This document shows positions 1 to 6,138 of a DNA stretch of 7,550 nucleotides, one piece after another. The translations under genes and the position numbers were made by a program. Positions within the stretch are counted from its first letter, which is position 1; every line of letters begins with the position of its first letter. The DNA is from Dehalococcoidia bacterium (GTDB taxonomy: Bacteria > Chloroflexota > Dehalococcoidia > UBA1151 > UBA1328). The stretch spans positions 1 to 7,550 of the forward strand of contig JASLNQ010000103.1 of assembly GCA_030745955.1 (NCBI GenBank), given 5' to 3'. Below the pieces are notes generated by a model, which saw nothing but the letters and a program-made list of their open reading frames with translations, was not told where the DNA came from and did not search any database.

Positions 1-1
1 C

Positions 2-550
2 GAAAAACCGACCGACGATCTGGTTGCCGGTATCGATGCAATCGTTAATATCGGCTACCAGTGCCAGACCGGTAGTGCCACCGACCTCATCGACTACCAC
101 ACCCGCCGCATGTACAACCTGGTGCAGGCCGCTTCAGATGCCGGTGTGTCACGGTGTGTCAATATCAGCACCCTGCGGCTTTACGAGGGCCACGAAGAGA
201 ACCTGGTAGTCACCGAGCGGTGGCGCACCGACCCACCGGCAGATGACGTCGAACTACTGGGTGCCCACCTGACGGAAATTGTATGCAAGGAATTCGCCAG
301 GGACCGCTTGGTCCAGGTCGCAAACCTGCGACTCGGCTGGCCGCTCGTGGGCGGATCGTCAGCCGGTCCCGACGACACCGCAGCGGTCACTCACGAACTG
401 ATAGGTGCGGCTGTCGCCGAGGCCCTGGTCAGCAACGAACTCGACCAATGGCAGGACATTCACGTCCAGTCACCGGTAGCAAACCAGAGGTTCAGTACCG
501 CCACGGCAGCAAGATTGCTCCCGGGACTCGCAGAAAGGTTGGCGCAATGA
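2..550 (+). CDS. NAD-dependent epimerase/dehydratase-like protein (extended SDR), 5' end missing
   Basis: The reading frame is open from the left edge to the TGA at 548-550, giving the last 182 residues; the N-terminal nucleotide-binding loop lies outside the window. What remains follows the extended short-chain dehydrogenase/reductase (SDR) layout: a beta-strand with GIDAIVNIG (like the usual G-D-x-V-x-H-x-A stretch), a helix with NLVQAASDAGV, a strand with CVNISTLRLY holding the Ser/Thr of the active site, and later NLRLGWPL. Where the family normally has YxxxK, just before the helix ending in E-x(5)-F, this protein reads ELLGAHLTEIV, so both Tyr and Lys seem absent (codons at about 251 and 263). 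It may therefore be a non-catalytic or atypical member. Its stop codon overlaps the next SDR gene (ATGA), so the two are probably translated together and could form a pair. The family is clear; substrate and activity are unknown. Confidence 0.8.
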   Translation, partial: EKPTDDLVAGIDAIVNIGYQCQTGSATDLIDYHTRRMYNLVQAASDAGVSRCVNISTLRLYEGHEENLVVTERWRTDPPADDVELLGAHLTEIVCKEFARDRLVQVANLRLGWPLVGGSSAGPDDTAAVTHELIGAAVAEALVSNELDQWQDIHVQSPVANQRFSTATAARLLPGLAERLAQ

Positions 551-1335
551 AAGTCTTGATACTTGGCGGCAACGGCATGCTTGGCCCATGGGCCGTGCGA
601 GCCATGAAGGAACGCCACGACATTCTCCTTACCGATATCAACGAGCCCCGTGCCGGTTATGACGGCGAATACCTGGAACTTTCGGTCGACGATGTCGACG
701 GGGTGGTGAAGGCCGCCGAAGGAATGGACGTCATCGTCAACCTGTCGGTACTGCGCCCACACCGGCAGCTTGCCTTCGATGTGAACACGATGGGCAACTA
801 CGCCATGATGGTCGCGGCTCGCGAGCACCGCATTAAGCGGATCATCAACACGGGCCCCCACTTCCAGCTTGTCGGAATGCAGTACGAGAACTGGGACCAT
901 GATCTCAATCCCGAAATGCCCCCGGCGCCCGGCACCCGGCTGTACGCCCACACCAAGGCCCTGGGGCAGGAAATCTGCCGGGTATTCAGCGAGCGACATG
1001 GAATCCAGGTCCTCACGCTGCTCTACTACAACATGAAGCACACGTGGAACCTGGGCGGCCTGGAACCCGGAGGACCGCCGTATCACCAGGACATGACACC
1101 GTACTCCACGGCGTGGACAGACTGCGGGACGGCCATTGCGGCCGCCGTCGACGTGCCGGAGGAGCGACTGGCGAGCCGGTGCGAGACGTTCTTCGTTTTT
1201 CCCGACATACCCCACCGCAAGTTCGAAAACGAAAAGATCAAGCGCGTGCTGGGCTGGCGGCCCCGCTACCACGTCGAAGGGCTGTGGAACAAGGAGTGGC
1301 GGACGCCCCCGGACAATCTCACCGAGGCGTTTTAG
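547..1335 (+). CDS. Extended SDR NAD(P)-dependent oxidoreductase/epimerase, uronate-dehydrogenase-like
   Basis: A complete 262-residue protein. The ATG at 547 is chosen because it starts right at the Rossmann strand (MKVLILGGNGMLG), overlaps the upstream stop as ATGA, and has AGAAAGG at 532-538, 8 bases upstream. The frame is open further upstream (an ATG at 283), but that stretch is the other frame of the preceding gene. Visible parts: the dinucleotide loop GGNGMLG (G7, G10, G13), the acidic residue D30 after strand 2 (LLTD, which suggests NAD rather than NADP), a VNLSVL strand, the active-site strand RIINTGPH (T102), and the catalytic pair Y133-x3-K137 (YAHTK). The C-terminus has a short substrate domain ending in VLGWRPRY. 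Uronate dehydrogenases are extended SDRs of about 265 residues with similar order and short C-terminal part, and the nearby sugar-acid genes would fit oxidation of a uronate or sugar lactol. An epimerase or another sugar dehydrogenase is equally possible. The family is firm, the substrate is inference. Confidence 0.88.
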   Translation: MKVLILGGNGMLGPWAVRAMKERHDILLTDINEPRAGYDGEYLELSVDDVDGVVKAAEGMDVIVNLSVLRPHRQLAFDVNTMGNYAMMVAAREHRIKRIINTGPHFQLVGMQYENWDHDLNPEMPPAPGTRLYAHTKALGQEICRVFSERHGIQVLTLLYYNMKHTWNLGGLEPGGPPYHQDMTPYSTAWTDCGTAIAAAVDVPEERLASRCETFFVFPDIPHRKFENEKIKRVLGWRPRYHVEGLWNKEWRTPPDNLTEAF

Positions 1336-1399
1336 GGCAAAGAAGGTTTGACACCTGGTAGCTCGGGTGATCCCACCGGACCAATGCCAAATCACGCGT

Positions 1400-1427
1400 A
1401 AAGGCCCCGAAGCAACTCGGGGCCTTT
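1400..1427. terminator. Bidirectional intrinsic terminator between convergent genes
   Basis: A perfect 11-bp inverted repeat, AAAGGCCCCGA (1400-1410) and TCGGGGCCTTT (1417-1427), encloses a 6-base loop AGCAAC. It sits between the SDR stop at 1335 and the pntB stop at 1451, which face each other. The A/T ends of the stem give a short U tract in both directions, and on the + strand more T-rich sequence follows (TCTCATTCCATTT). The likely role is to end both transcripts. No gene is seen in the rest of the 115-bp gap. Confidence 0.85.
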
Positions 1428-1450
1428 CTCATTCCATTTAGTCGAGAAGC

Positions 1451-2854
1451 CTACAGGTCTTTGACCTCGGCGGTGATCTTTTCGACCGAGTCCTTCGCAT
1501 CGCCAAATAGCATCATCGACCTGTCGAGGAAGAACAGCTCGTTCTGAACCCCTGCGAAACCACTCGACATCGACCGCTTCATGATGATCACCGACTGCGC
1601 ATAGTCCACGTTCAGGATCGGCATGCCGTAGATCGGGCTTGTAGTGTCGGTCCGTGCTGCAGGGTTCGTCACATCGTTGGCGCCGATCACGACGGCCACG
1701 TCAGTGCGCTGGAACTCCGAGTTGATCTGATCGAGATCTTTCAACTCGTCGTATGGCACGTTTGCCTCCGCCAGCAGGACGTTCATGTGCCCCGGCATGC
1801 GACCGGCTACGGGGTGTATGGCGTAGCGGACACTGATATTGCGGTCTTTCAGCAGATCGGCCAGTTCACGCACCTGGTGCTGCGCCTGGGCGACCGCGAG
1901 GCCGTACCCGGGCACGAATATCACCGACTGCGCGTAGGCAAGGATCATCGCCGCATCATCGGCCTGGATCGAGCGGACGGGGCGATCGTCGTCACTCCCG
2001 CCAACCCCGGTGCTGTCCTCAACACCGAACCCACCGAGCATCACGTTCGCCAGTGACCGGTTCATCGCCTTCGTCATGATCCGGGTCAGGATTATTCCGG
2101 AGGCCCCAACCAGCGATCCTGCGATGATCAGAATATTGTTGCCAAGAACGAAACCGGTGGCCGCTCCCGCGATACCGGAGTACGAGTTCAGCAACGCGAT
2201 GACCACCGGCATATCGGCACCGCCGATCGGGATTACTACGAGAATTCCGAGAGCGAGCGCGATACCGCCAGCAATCAGGAAAGGCAGGAGAGACGGCTCG
2301 ATGACGAGCCACACCGTTGAAGCGATCATTCCACCCAGCAGGGCAAGGTTGATGACGTTGCGGATCGGCAGCAGCAACGGACGGGTCGGCACCACACCCT
2401 GGAGTTTCCCATAGGCAATGAAGCTACCCGTGAGTGTCACGCCACCAACAATGACCGAAGCCATGATCGTGATCGAAATGTTCTCGGCGATATCGGCATT
2501 CGCGTCGACCAGGCGGATCAACTCGGCTGCCGCAACAACCGCCGACGCAGCCCCGCCAAAACCATTGAAGATCGCCACCAATTGCGGCATCGCCGTCATC
2601 TGCACTGCGCGTGCCGCGTACGCACCGATTCCCGCACCAACGATGGCGCCACCGATGATCCATTCCCACGAAGCAATGTCGTTGCCGATCACCGTTGCCA
2701 CGACCGCCAGCAGCATCGCAAGCGCCGACATGCGGTTACCGTTCCGGGCCGTGGCCGGCGAACTGAGCTGCTTCAGGCCAATGATGAAGAGGATCGCGGC
2801 GACGATATAGGCCGCGTTCGTGAAGTCCAGGTTCAGGAGCGCATCGGTTTTCAT
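1451..2854 (-). CDS. pntB: NAD(P) transhydrogenase subunit beta (PntB)
   Basis: This 467-residue protein matches the usual PntB length (about 460). It carries the proton-translocating membrane domain and the NADP(H)-binding domain III of the inner-membrane transhydrogenase (NADH + NADP+ to NAD+ + NADPH, driven by inward proton flow). About eight or nine hydrophobic segments fill residues 14-265. The membrane motif GGADMPVVIALLNSYSG is intact, with D214 and N223 at the positions of the conserved Asp and Asn of the E. coli enzyme. Domain III shows the nucleotide loop VPGYGLAVAQAQ (from residue 315), HPVAGRMPGHMNVLLAEA (347-364), VVIGANDVTNPAA (388-400) and KRSMSSGFAGVQNELFF (426-442). An Asn (N97, in MPQLVAIFNGFGG) sits where E. 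coli PntB has a His linked to proton conduction. The ATG at 2854 overlaps the pntAb stop as ATGA and has GAGGA at 2865-2861 with a 6-base spacer, so it is the last gene of pntAa-pntAb-pntB. Confidence 0.97.
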   Translation of the reverse strand: MKTDALLNLDFTNAAYIVAAILFIIGLKQLSSPATARNGNRMSALAMLLAVVATVIGNDIASWEWIIGGAIVGAGIGAYAARAVQMTAMPQLVAIFNGFGGAASAVVAAAELIRLVDANADIAENISITIMASVIVGGVTLTGSFIAYGKLQGVVPTRPLLLPIRNVINLALLGGMIASTVWLVIEPSLLPFLIAGGIALALGILVVIPIGGADMPVVIALLNSYSGIAGAATGFVLGNNILIIAGSLVGASGIILTRIMTKAMNRSLANVMLGGFGVEDSTGVGGSDDDRPVRSIQADDAAMILAYAQSVIFVPGYGLAVAQAQHQVRELADLLKDRNISVRYAIHPVAGRMPGHMNVLLAEANVPYDELKDLDQINSEFQRTDVAVVIGANDVTNPAARTDTTSPIYGMPILNVDYAQSVIIMKRSMSSGFAGVQNELFFLDRSMMLFGDAKDSVEKITAEVKDL

Positions 2855-3153
2855 GACCGGTCCTCGTCACTCCGCCTGAACATCTGCAACATGCGATCGG
2901 TGACCATAAACCCGCCGACCACGTTGATCATGGCGAGTCCGACTGCGACAGCCCCGAGCACCTGGCCCACCAGCCCATCGGCCTGGGCGGCCACCAGCAG
3001 GGCCCCGACGATGACGATGCCCGAAATGGCGTTTGAACCCGACATCAGCGGGGTGTGCAGGGTTGGCGGCACCTTGGTGATCACTTCGTACCCGATAAAG
3101 ATCGCAAGCACGAACACGGTTAACGCAATGATCAGCGTTTCGGCGTCAAACAT
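2851..3153 (-). CDS. pntAb: NAD(P) transhydrogenase subunit alpha-2, membrane part (PntAb)
   Basis: This 100-residue protein corresponds to the C-terminal membrane part of the E. coli alpha subunit, here a separate gene as in Rhodospirillum rubrum and many other bacteria. Three hydrophobic segments lie at about residues 7-25, 42-57 and 61-84. The conserved loop and second helix, VPPTLHTPLMSGSNAISGIV (28-47), is nearly the family consensus, including H33 and N41. It packs with PntB to form the proton path. The polar tail (RRSDEDRS) is cytoplasmic by inference. The ATG at 3153 is preceded by AAGGGAG at 3170-3164 with a 10-base spacer. A 70-bp gap separates it from pntAa, and its stop overlaps the pntB start. 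The protein is at the short end for the family. Confidence 0.95.
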   Translation of the reverse strand: MFDAETLIIALTVFVLAIFIGYEVITKVPPTLHTPLMSGSNAISGIVIVGALLVAAQADGLVGQVLGAVAVGLAMINVVGGFMVTDRMLQMFRRSDEDRS

Positions 3154-3223
3154 TTACCAGAGGCTCCCTTGTATGGCCCGGTACACGTACCTGGACCCTC
3201 GCAATAGTGGCGTTTTCAACTCG

Positions 3224-4342
3224 CTATTCACCCAGCCCGTGCCGTGTTTCGCCTTCATGCGTAACACACGTCGCATCGATTACCTCATCCTCGAAGTCGA
3301 GGTTCAGCGTGCCCTCGTTCCGGTCGATGATCAGGTCGAAGAGCGCCATGACATTTCTTGAATACAGCTGGCTGGCGTCGAACGGCATCGAACTCGGGAC
3401 GTTCACCGGCCCGTTGATCGAGACCCCGTTCACCTCGATGACTTCTCCAGCCACCGTCCCCGCGACGTTCCCACCCGATTCCGCCGCGAGGTCGATCACC
3501 ACGCTGCCGGGTTTCATCACTTCTACCATGTCGGTGGTCATCAGGAGCGGGGCAGGGCGACCCGGAATCGCAGCGGTAGTAATCACCGCGTCGGCATCCG
3601 CAATGTGCTCTTTCAGAAATTCGCGCTGCGCCGCCTGCTCTTCCTCGGTCTGTTCACGCGCGTATCCACCCGCACCCTCAGCGTCCTCAGCCGCGGGAGG
3701 TTGTATGAACCTCGCCCCGAGACTCTCGACCTGTTCGCCAGCTGCCGCGCGCACGTCGAAGGCTTCGACGACCGCCCCGAGGCGCCGCGCTGTCGCGATT
3801 GCCTGGAGGCCTGCGACACCAGCTCCGAGCACTAATATCCTGGCAGGGGGGATCGTTCCCGCCGCCGTCATCATCATTGGCAGGTACTTGCCGAGTGAGT
3901 TCGCAGCCAGCAGCACTGCCTTGTAGCCGGCGATCGACGCCTGTGAAGACAGGACGTCCAGCCGCTGGGCCCGGGCGATCCGTGGGACAAGTTCCATAGC
4001 GAAGGCGGTCGCCCCGGTCGCCGCCAGGGCAGCAACTGCAGTGGAGTCAGTCCGGGCGTTCAGCAAACCAATTACGATGTTGCCTGCTTTAAGAGCACTC
4101 ACATGGTCGCCTGCGGGGGACTGGACATGGACGATGATGTCGACCGATCCGGTTATACCGCCCGCCGGAGCGATATTTGCGCCGACTCCGGTATAGGCCG
4201 AATCCGGGAACCCTGCAGCGATGCCAGCCCCTTCCTCGATAAATAGCTCATGGCCTGCCTTCACAAGACGGTCTACAGTCTCTGGCACGAGGGCCACACG
4301 AGTCTCGTTGGGATCCGACTCCCTGGGGGCGCCGATCTTCAT
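3224..4342 (-). CDS. pntAa: NAD(P) transhydrogenase subunit alpha-1, NAD(H)-binding (PntAa)
   Basis: This 372-residue soluble subunit binds NAD(H) (domain I), belongs to the alanine dehydrogenase/PntA family, and docks on the PntAb-PntB membrane complex. The start MKIGAPRESDPNETRVALVP is typical of the family: R7, E8 and the E-x-R-V-A-L-x-P run. Further motifs are the RAQRLDVLSSQASIAGYKAV loop (124-143), which contacts nucleotide, the Rossmann loop GAGVAGLQ (173-180) with D196 at the end of the next strand (EAFDVR), and DLAAESGGN (284-292). ATG at 4342 is preferred over an in-frame ATG at 4378, because the 12 extra residues are not family-like and GGAG lies 6 bases upstream of 4342. It is the first gene of the operon, which runs leftward from the intergenic region it shares with the dehydratase operon. 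The length matches separate alpha-1 subunits (about 370-390). Confidence 0.96.
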   Translation of the reverse strand: MKIGAPRESDPNETRVALVPETVDRLVKAGHELFIEEGAGIAAGFPDSAYTGVGANIAPAGGITGSVDIIVHVQSPAGDHVSALKAGNIVIGLLNARTDSTAVAALAATGATAFAMELVPRIARAQRLDVLSSQASIAGYKAVLLAANSLGKYLPMMMTAAGTIPPARILVLGAGVAGLQAIATARRLGAVVEAFDVRAAAGEQVESLGARFIQPPAAEDAEGAGGYAREQTEEEQAAQREFLKEHIADADAVITTAAIPGRPAPLLMTTDMVEVMKPGSVVIDLAAESGGNVAGTVAGEVIEVNGVSINGPVNVPSSMPFDASQLYSRNVMALFDLIIDRNEGTLNLDFEDEVIDATCVTHEGETRHGLGE

Positions 4343-4581
4343 CCATTGCTCCAGTCGAACACAGCCACGTTCGCCCAAAAAATGTTGGCGACAACCGCCT
4401 AATGATATCTCCCGGCGCGGTTAACCCGGTGTGAAATTATGATGAAATCAGCGGGTGGCCATTTACGGAATCCGGTCACTGGCTGTACTTTGTCCCGGTT
4501 CAGTGTCCGCAACCTGGAACTACCGATCTCCCGAGTCCCGGCATTCCGCAATTTGCCAGCCGTAGCCAGAAAGAGTTTGCC
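4343..4581. promoter_or_regulatory. Divergent intergenic region with presumed promoters for the pnt and dehydratase operons
   Basis: This 239-bp stretch separates pntAa (-) from the small ORF at 4582 (+), so promoters for both operons should lie here. Candidates are weak. On the + strand, TTTACG (4462-4467) and TGTACT (4484-4489) are spaced by 16 bases. On the - strand a CATAAT hexamer lies near 4437-4442 without a good -35 box. The palindrome GGTTAACC (4419-4426) could be a binding site but is short. A small hairpin followed by a run of six T on the - strand (4399-4377) lies in the presumed pntAa leader. The base composition is less GC-rich around 4377-4445. I see no convincing small gene; the one long reverse frame here mirrors the + strand gene. 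Confidence 0.5.
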
Positions 4582-4905
4582 ATGTACGTGATCAGACGTG
4601 TGTACGAAGTGAAGCCCGGCACTGCGCGGCGGGTTGCGACCCTGGTCAAACAGCAGGGTGACGCCTACACGAAGGCCGGTCAGCGGTCGGAAGTCCGGGT
4701 CTACTTCAACGGAGGCACCGTGCCCGGCGAAAACAACCGTGTCTATATGGAGTGGACCGACGAGGTTATCGACTCGCCATATCGCGATGGGCTCACGCTG
4801 GCCCCGGAGGCCATGGTGATCGGTGGGAAAGTCCGTGAACATGTCATCGGCAGCCACATCGAGTTTTTCGAGCTGATGATCCCTGCCAAGATGCAGGATG
4901 AATGA
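4582..4905 (+). CDS. Small protein of unknown function, dimeric alpha/beta-barrel-like
   Basis: This 107-residue soluble protein has no signal peptide or membrane segment. It starts MYVIRRVYEVKPGTARRVATLVKQQG: a beta strand, a turn with KPG, then an amphipathic helix. Two strands follow (RVYFNGGTV and RVYMEWTD), then a helical stretch and a final strand (SHIEFFELMI). This beta-alpha-beta-beta order is that of the dimeric ferredoxin-like alpha/beta-barrel proteins (ABM/Dabb, EthD, NIPSNAP and similar), many of which are small monooxygenases, isomerases or stress proteins. I cannot place it in one family and see no clear catalytic residue. ATG at 4582 has AGAAAGAG (4568-4575) 6 bases upstream. 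The stop at 4905 is 55 bp before the dehydratase start, so it probably leads that operon. Its gene neighbours hint at a role in sugar-acid or related carbon catabolism, but nothing shows which. Confidence 0.75.
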   Translation: MYVIRRVYEVKPGTARRVATLVKQQGDAYTKAGQRSEVRVYFNGGTVPGENNRVYMEWTDEVIDSPYRDGLTLAPEAMVIGGKVREHVIGSHIEFFELMIPAKMQDE

Positions 4906-4943
4906 CTTTCACGATTGATTGCGGCTATCGCACCGATACCCCC

Positions 4944-4950
4944 GGGGGGA
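4944..4950 (+). promoter_or_regulatory. Ribosome binding site supporting the TTG start of the dehydratase gene
   Basis: GGGGGGA lies 10 bases before the TTG at 4961. The frame is open further upstream to a TTG at 4919, and another TTG lies at 4952, but the latter is only 1 base from this site. The protein start given by 4961, MKIKEISAFPIRV, is the normal first strand of enolase-superfamily enzymes, which settles the choice. Confidence 0.5.
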
Positions 4951-4960
4951 ATTGCGCACC

Positions 4961-6121
4961 TTGAAGATCAAAGAAATTTCAGCGTTTCCGATCCGAGTTT
5001 CCCAGGACGGCGCGGCCGAAGGGGCCGCCCGCCCGGCTGTAATCGACTTCGGGGATTACTTCGTCGACGAGCAGGCCTTTACGTCGATCTACTCGAAACA
5101 CCACGAAACGACGGTGATAAAGGTGGAAACCGATACCGGGATAGTCGGCTGGGGCGAAGCGCAATCGCCCGTCTCGCCACGGACGACGCAGGTGATCGTC
5201 GAGGACCTGGTACGCCCGCTGATACTTGGGCGCGACCCGTTCGACATCGAGGCTATCTGGACTCGCAACTACGGTGCGATGAAGGAGCGCGGGCACCCCA
5301 CCGGCTTTTATATCGATGCCATCGGCGGGACCGATACCGCACTCTGGGACATTGTTGGGAAAGCGACGGGCAAGCCCGTGCATAAGCTTGCCGGGGGCCG
5401 GTATCGCGACCGGGTGACGCTGTACGCCGGGATGGGTGGCACCGATCCCGAAAAAGTGGCCGATGCCGCTGAGGAACACGTCGGCTACGGCTATCGGGCG
5501 CTCAAACTGCACCTACTGCTCGATGCCGAGGGAGTAGCAGAAATTGCCAGGGCCGTCCGCAAGCGCGTCGGCCCCGGCATCATGCTGATGTGCGACGTGC
5601 ACATGCGGCAGTCGGTCTCGAGCGCCATTAAGCTCGGCCGGGAACTTGAAATACTTGATTTCACATGGCTCGAATCACCTCTCGTCCCTGAAGACATCCA
5701 GGGCGCAGTAGCGCTGGCCGACGCACTCGATATGGCCGTGGCGATCGGTGAATGGAGCCGCACACGCTACGAAATGCGGGAGGCCTTCGAACGAAGGGCC
5801 TACGACGTCGTTATGCACGACATCGGTAGGACGGGCATCACTGAAGGCCACCGCATCGGGACGATCGCCGACACCTACAACATTCCGGTCGCACCCCATG
5901 TGGGCGGCGGTGGAATCCTGTCGGTGGCGGCGACTGTCGAATACTCGGCGTCGTGTTCCAATTTCATGATCATGGAGCACAGTCACCACGCGAACGAGAT
6001 CAAGAACGCAATCACTGCGGAAAACTACGGGCCGATTAACGGATACTTCGAGGTGACCGACAGGCCGGGCCTCGGGATTGAGATCGATCAGTCCCTTCTC
6101 GAAAAGTACGCGGTTTCGTAG
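4961..6121 (+). CDS. Mandelate racemase/muconate lactonizing enzyme family protein, probable sugar-acid dehydratase
   Basis: This 386-residue protein is of usual length for the enolase superfamily. The N-terminal capping domain includes GWGEAQSP (G63-E66) and ends with ALWDIVGKATGKPV (from A127). The barrel then shows KLH (K182, H184); CDVHM with metal ligand D212 and H214; WLESP with ligand E238; IGEWS with ligand E264; MHDIGRTGITEG with D287; APHVGGGG with H313; and IMEHS with E339. The 26-residue steps between ligands and the D-x-H pair match the galactonate/mannonate dehydratase type as I remember it, in which H214 would act as acid and the D287-H313 dyad as base. The expected reaction is Mg-dependent loss of water from an aldonate to give a 2-keto-3-deoxy sugar acid. 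The second metal motif is ESP rather than the common EEP. The sugar cannot be read from sequence; gluconate, galactonate, mannonate, rhamnonate and fuconate are all possible. The TTG start at 4961 is chosen for its fit to the family. The FGGY kinase follows after 17 bp. Confidence 0.92.
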   Translation: MKIKEISAFPIRVSQDGAAEGAARPAVIDFGDYFVDEQAFTSIYSKHHETTVIKVETDTGIVGWGEAQSPVSPRTTQVIVEDLVRPLILGRDPFDIEAIWTRNYGAMKERGHPTGFYIDAIGGTDTALWDIVGKATGKPVHKLAGGRYRDRVTLYAGMGGTDPEKVADAAEEHVGYGYRALKLHLLLDAEGVAEIARAVRKRVGPGIMLMCDVHMRQSVSSAIKLGRELEILDFTWLESPLVPEDIQGAVALADALDMAVAIGEWSRTRYEMREAFERRAYDVVMHDIGRTGITEGHRIGTIADTYNIPVAPHVGGGGILSVAATVEYSASCSNFMIMEHSHHANEIKNAITAENYGPINGYFEVTDRPGLGIEIDQSLLEKYAVS

Positions 6122-6138
6122 TAAAGGTTGGTGGCGAC

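Noticed and set aside
283..546. N-terminal extension of the second SDR from an ATG at 283
   Set aside because: The extra 88 residues are the out-of-frame reading of the upstream SDR. The Rossmann fold starts at 547, where an ATGA overlap and an RBS are found.
460..1395. A 311-codon open frame on the - strand
   Set aside because: It is antisense to the SDR gene, spans the terminator hairpin, and its translation shows no recognisable fold. The + strand frame has clear Rossmann and YxxxK motifs.
3179..3190. Palindrome GGTACACGTACC between pntAa and pntAb
   Set aside because: The arms are 5 bp with a 2-base centre, too small for a stable hairpin, with no T run. It is probably chance in the 70-bp gap.
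2582..3926. Long + strand open frames opposite the pnt genes (2582-3361 and 3207-3926)
   Set aside because: They lie opposite pntB, pntAb and pntAa, whose motifs are nearly consensus. Their translations are low-complexity Arg/Ser/Ala-rich, as expected for shadow frames in GC-rich DNA.
4419..4426. Palindrome GGTTAACC in the divergent intergenic region
   Set aside because: It is an 8-bp palindrome without extended symmetry or a second copy, so it is not enough to call an operator.
4399..4857. A 152-codon open frame on the - strand across the intergenic region
   Set aside because: Most of it is antisense to the 107-residue gene, and it has no motif. The + strand gene has an RBS, a plausible fold and operon position.
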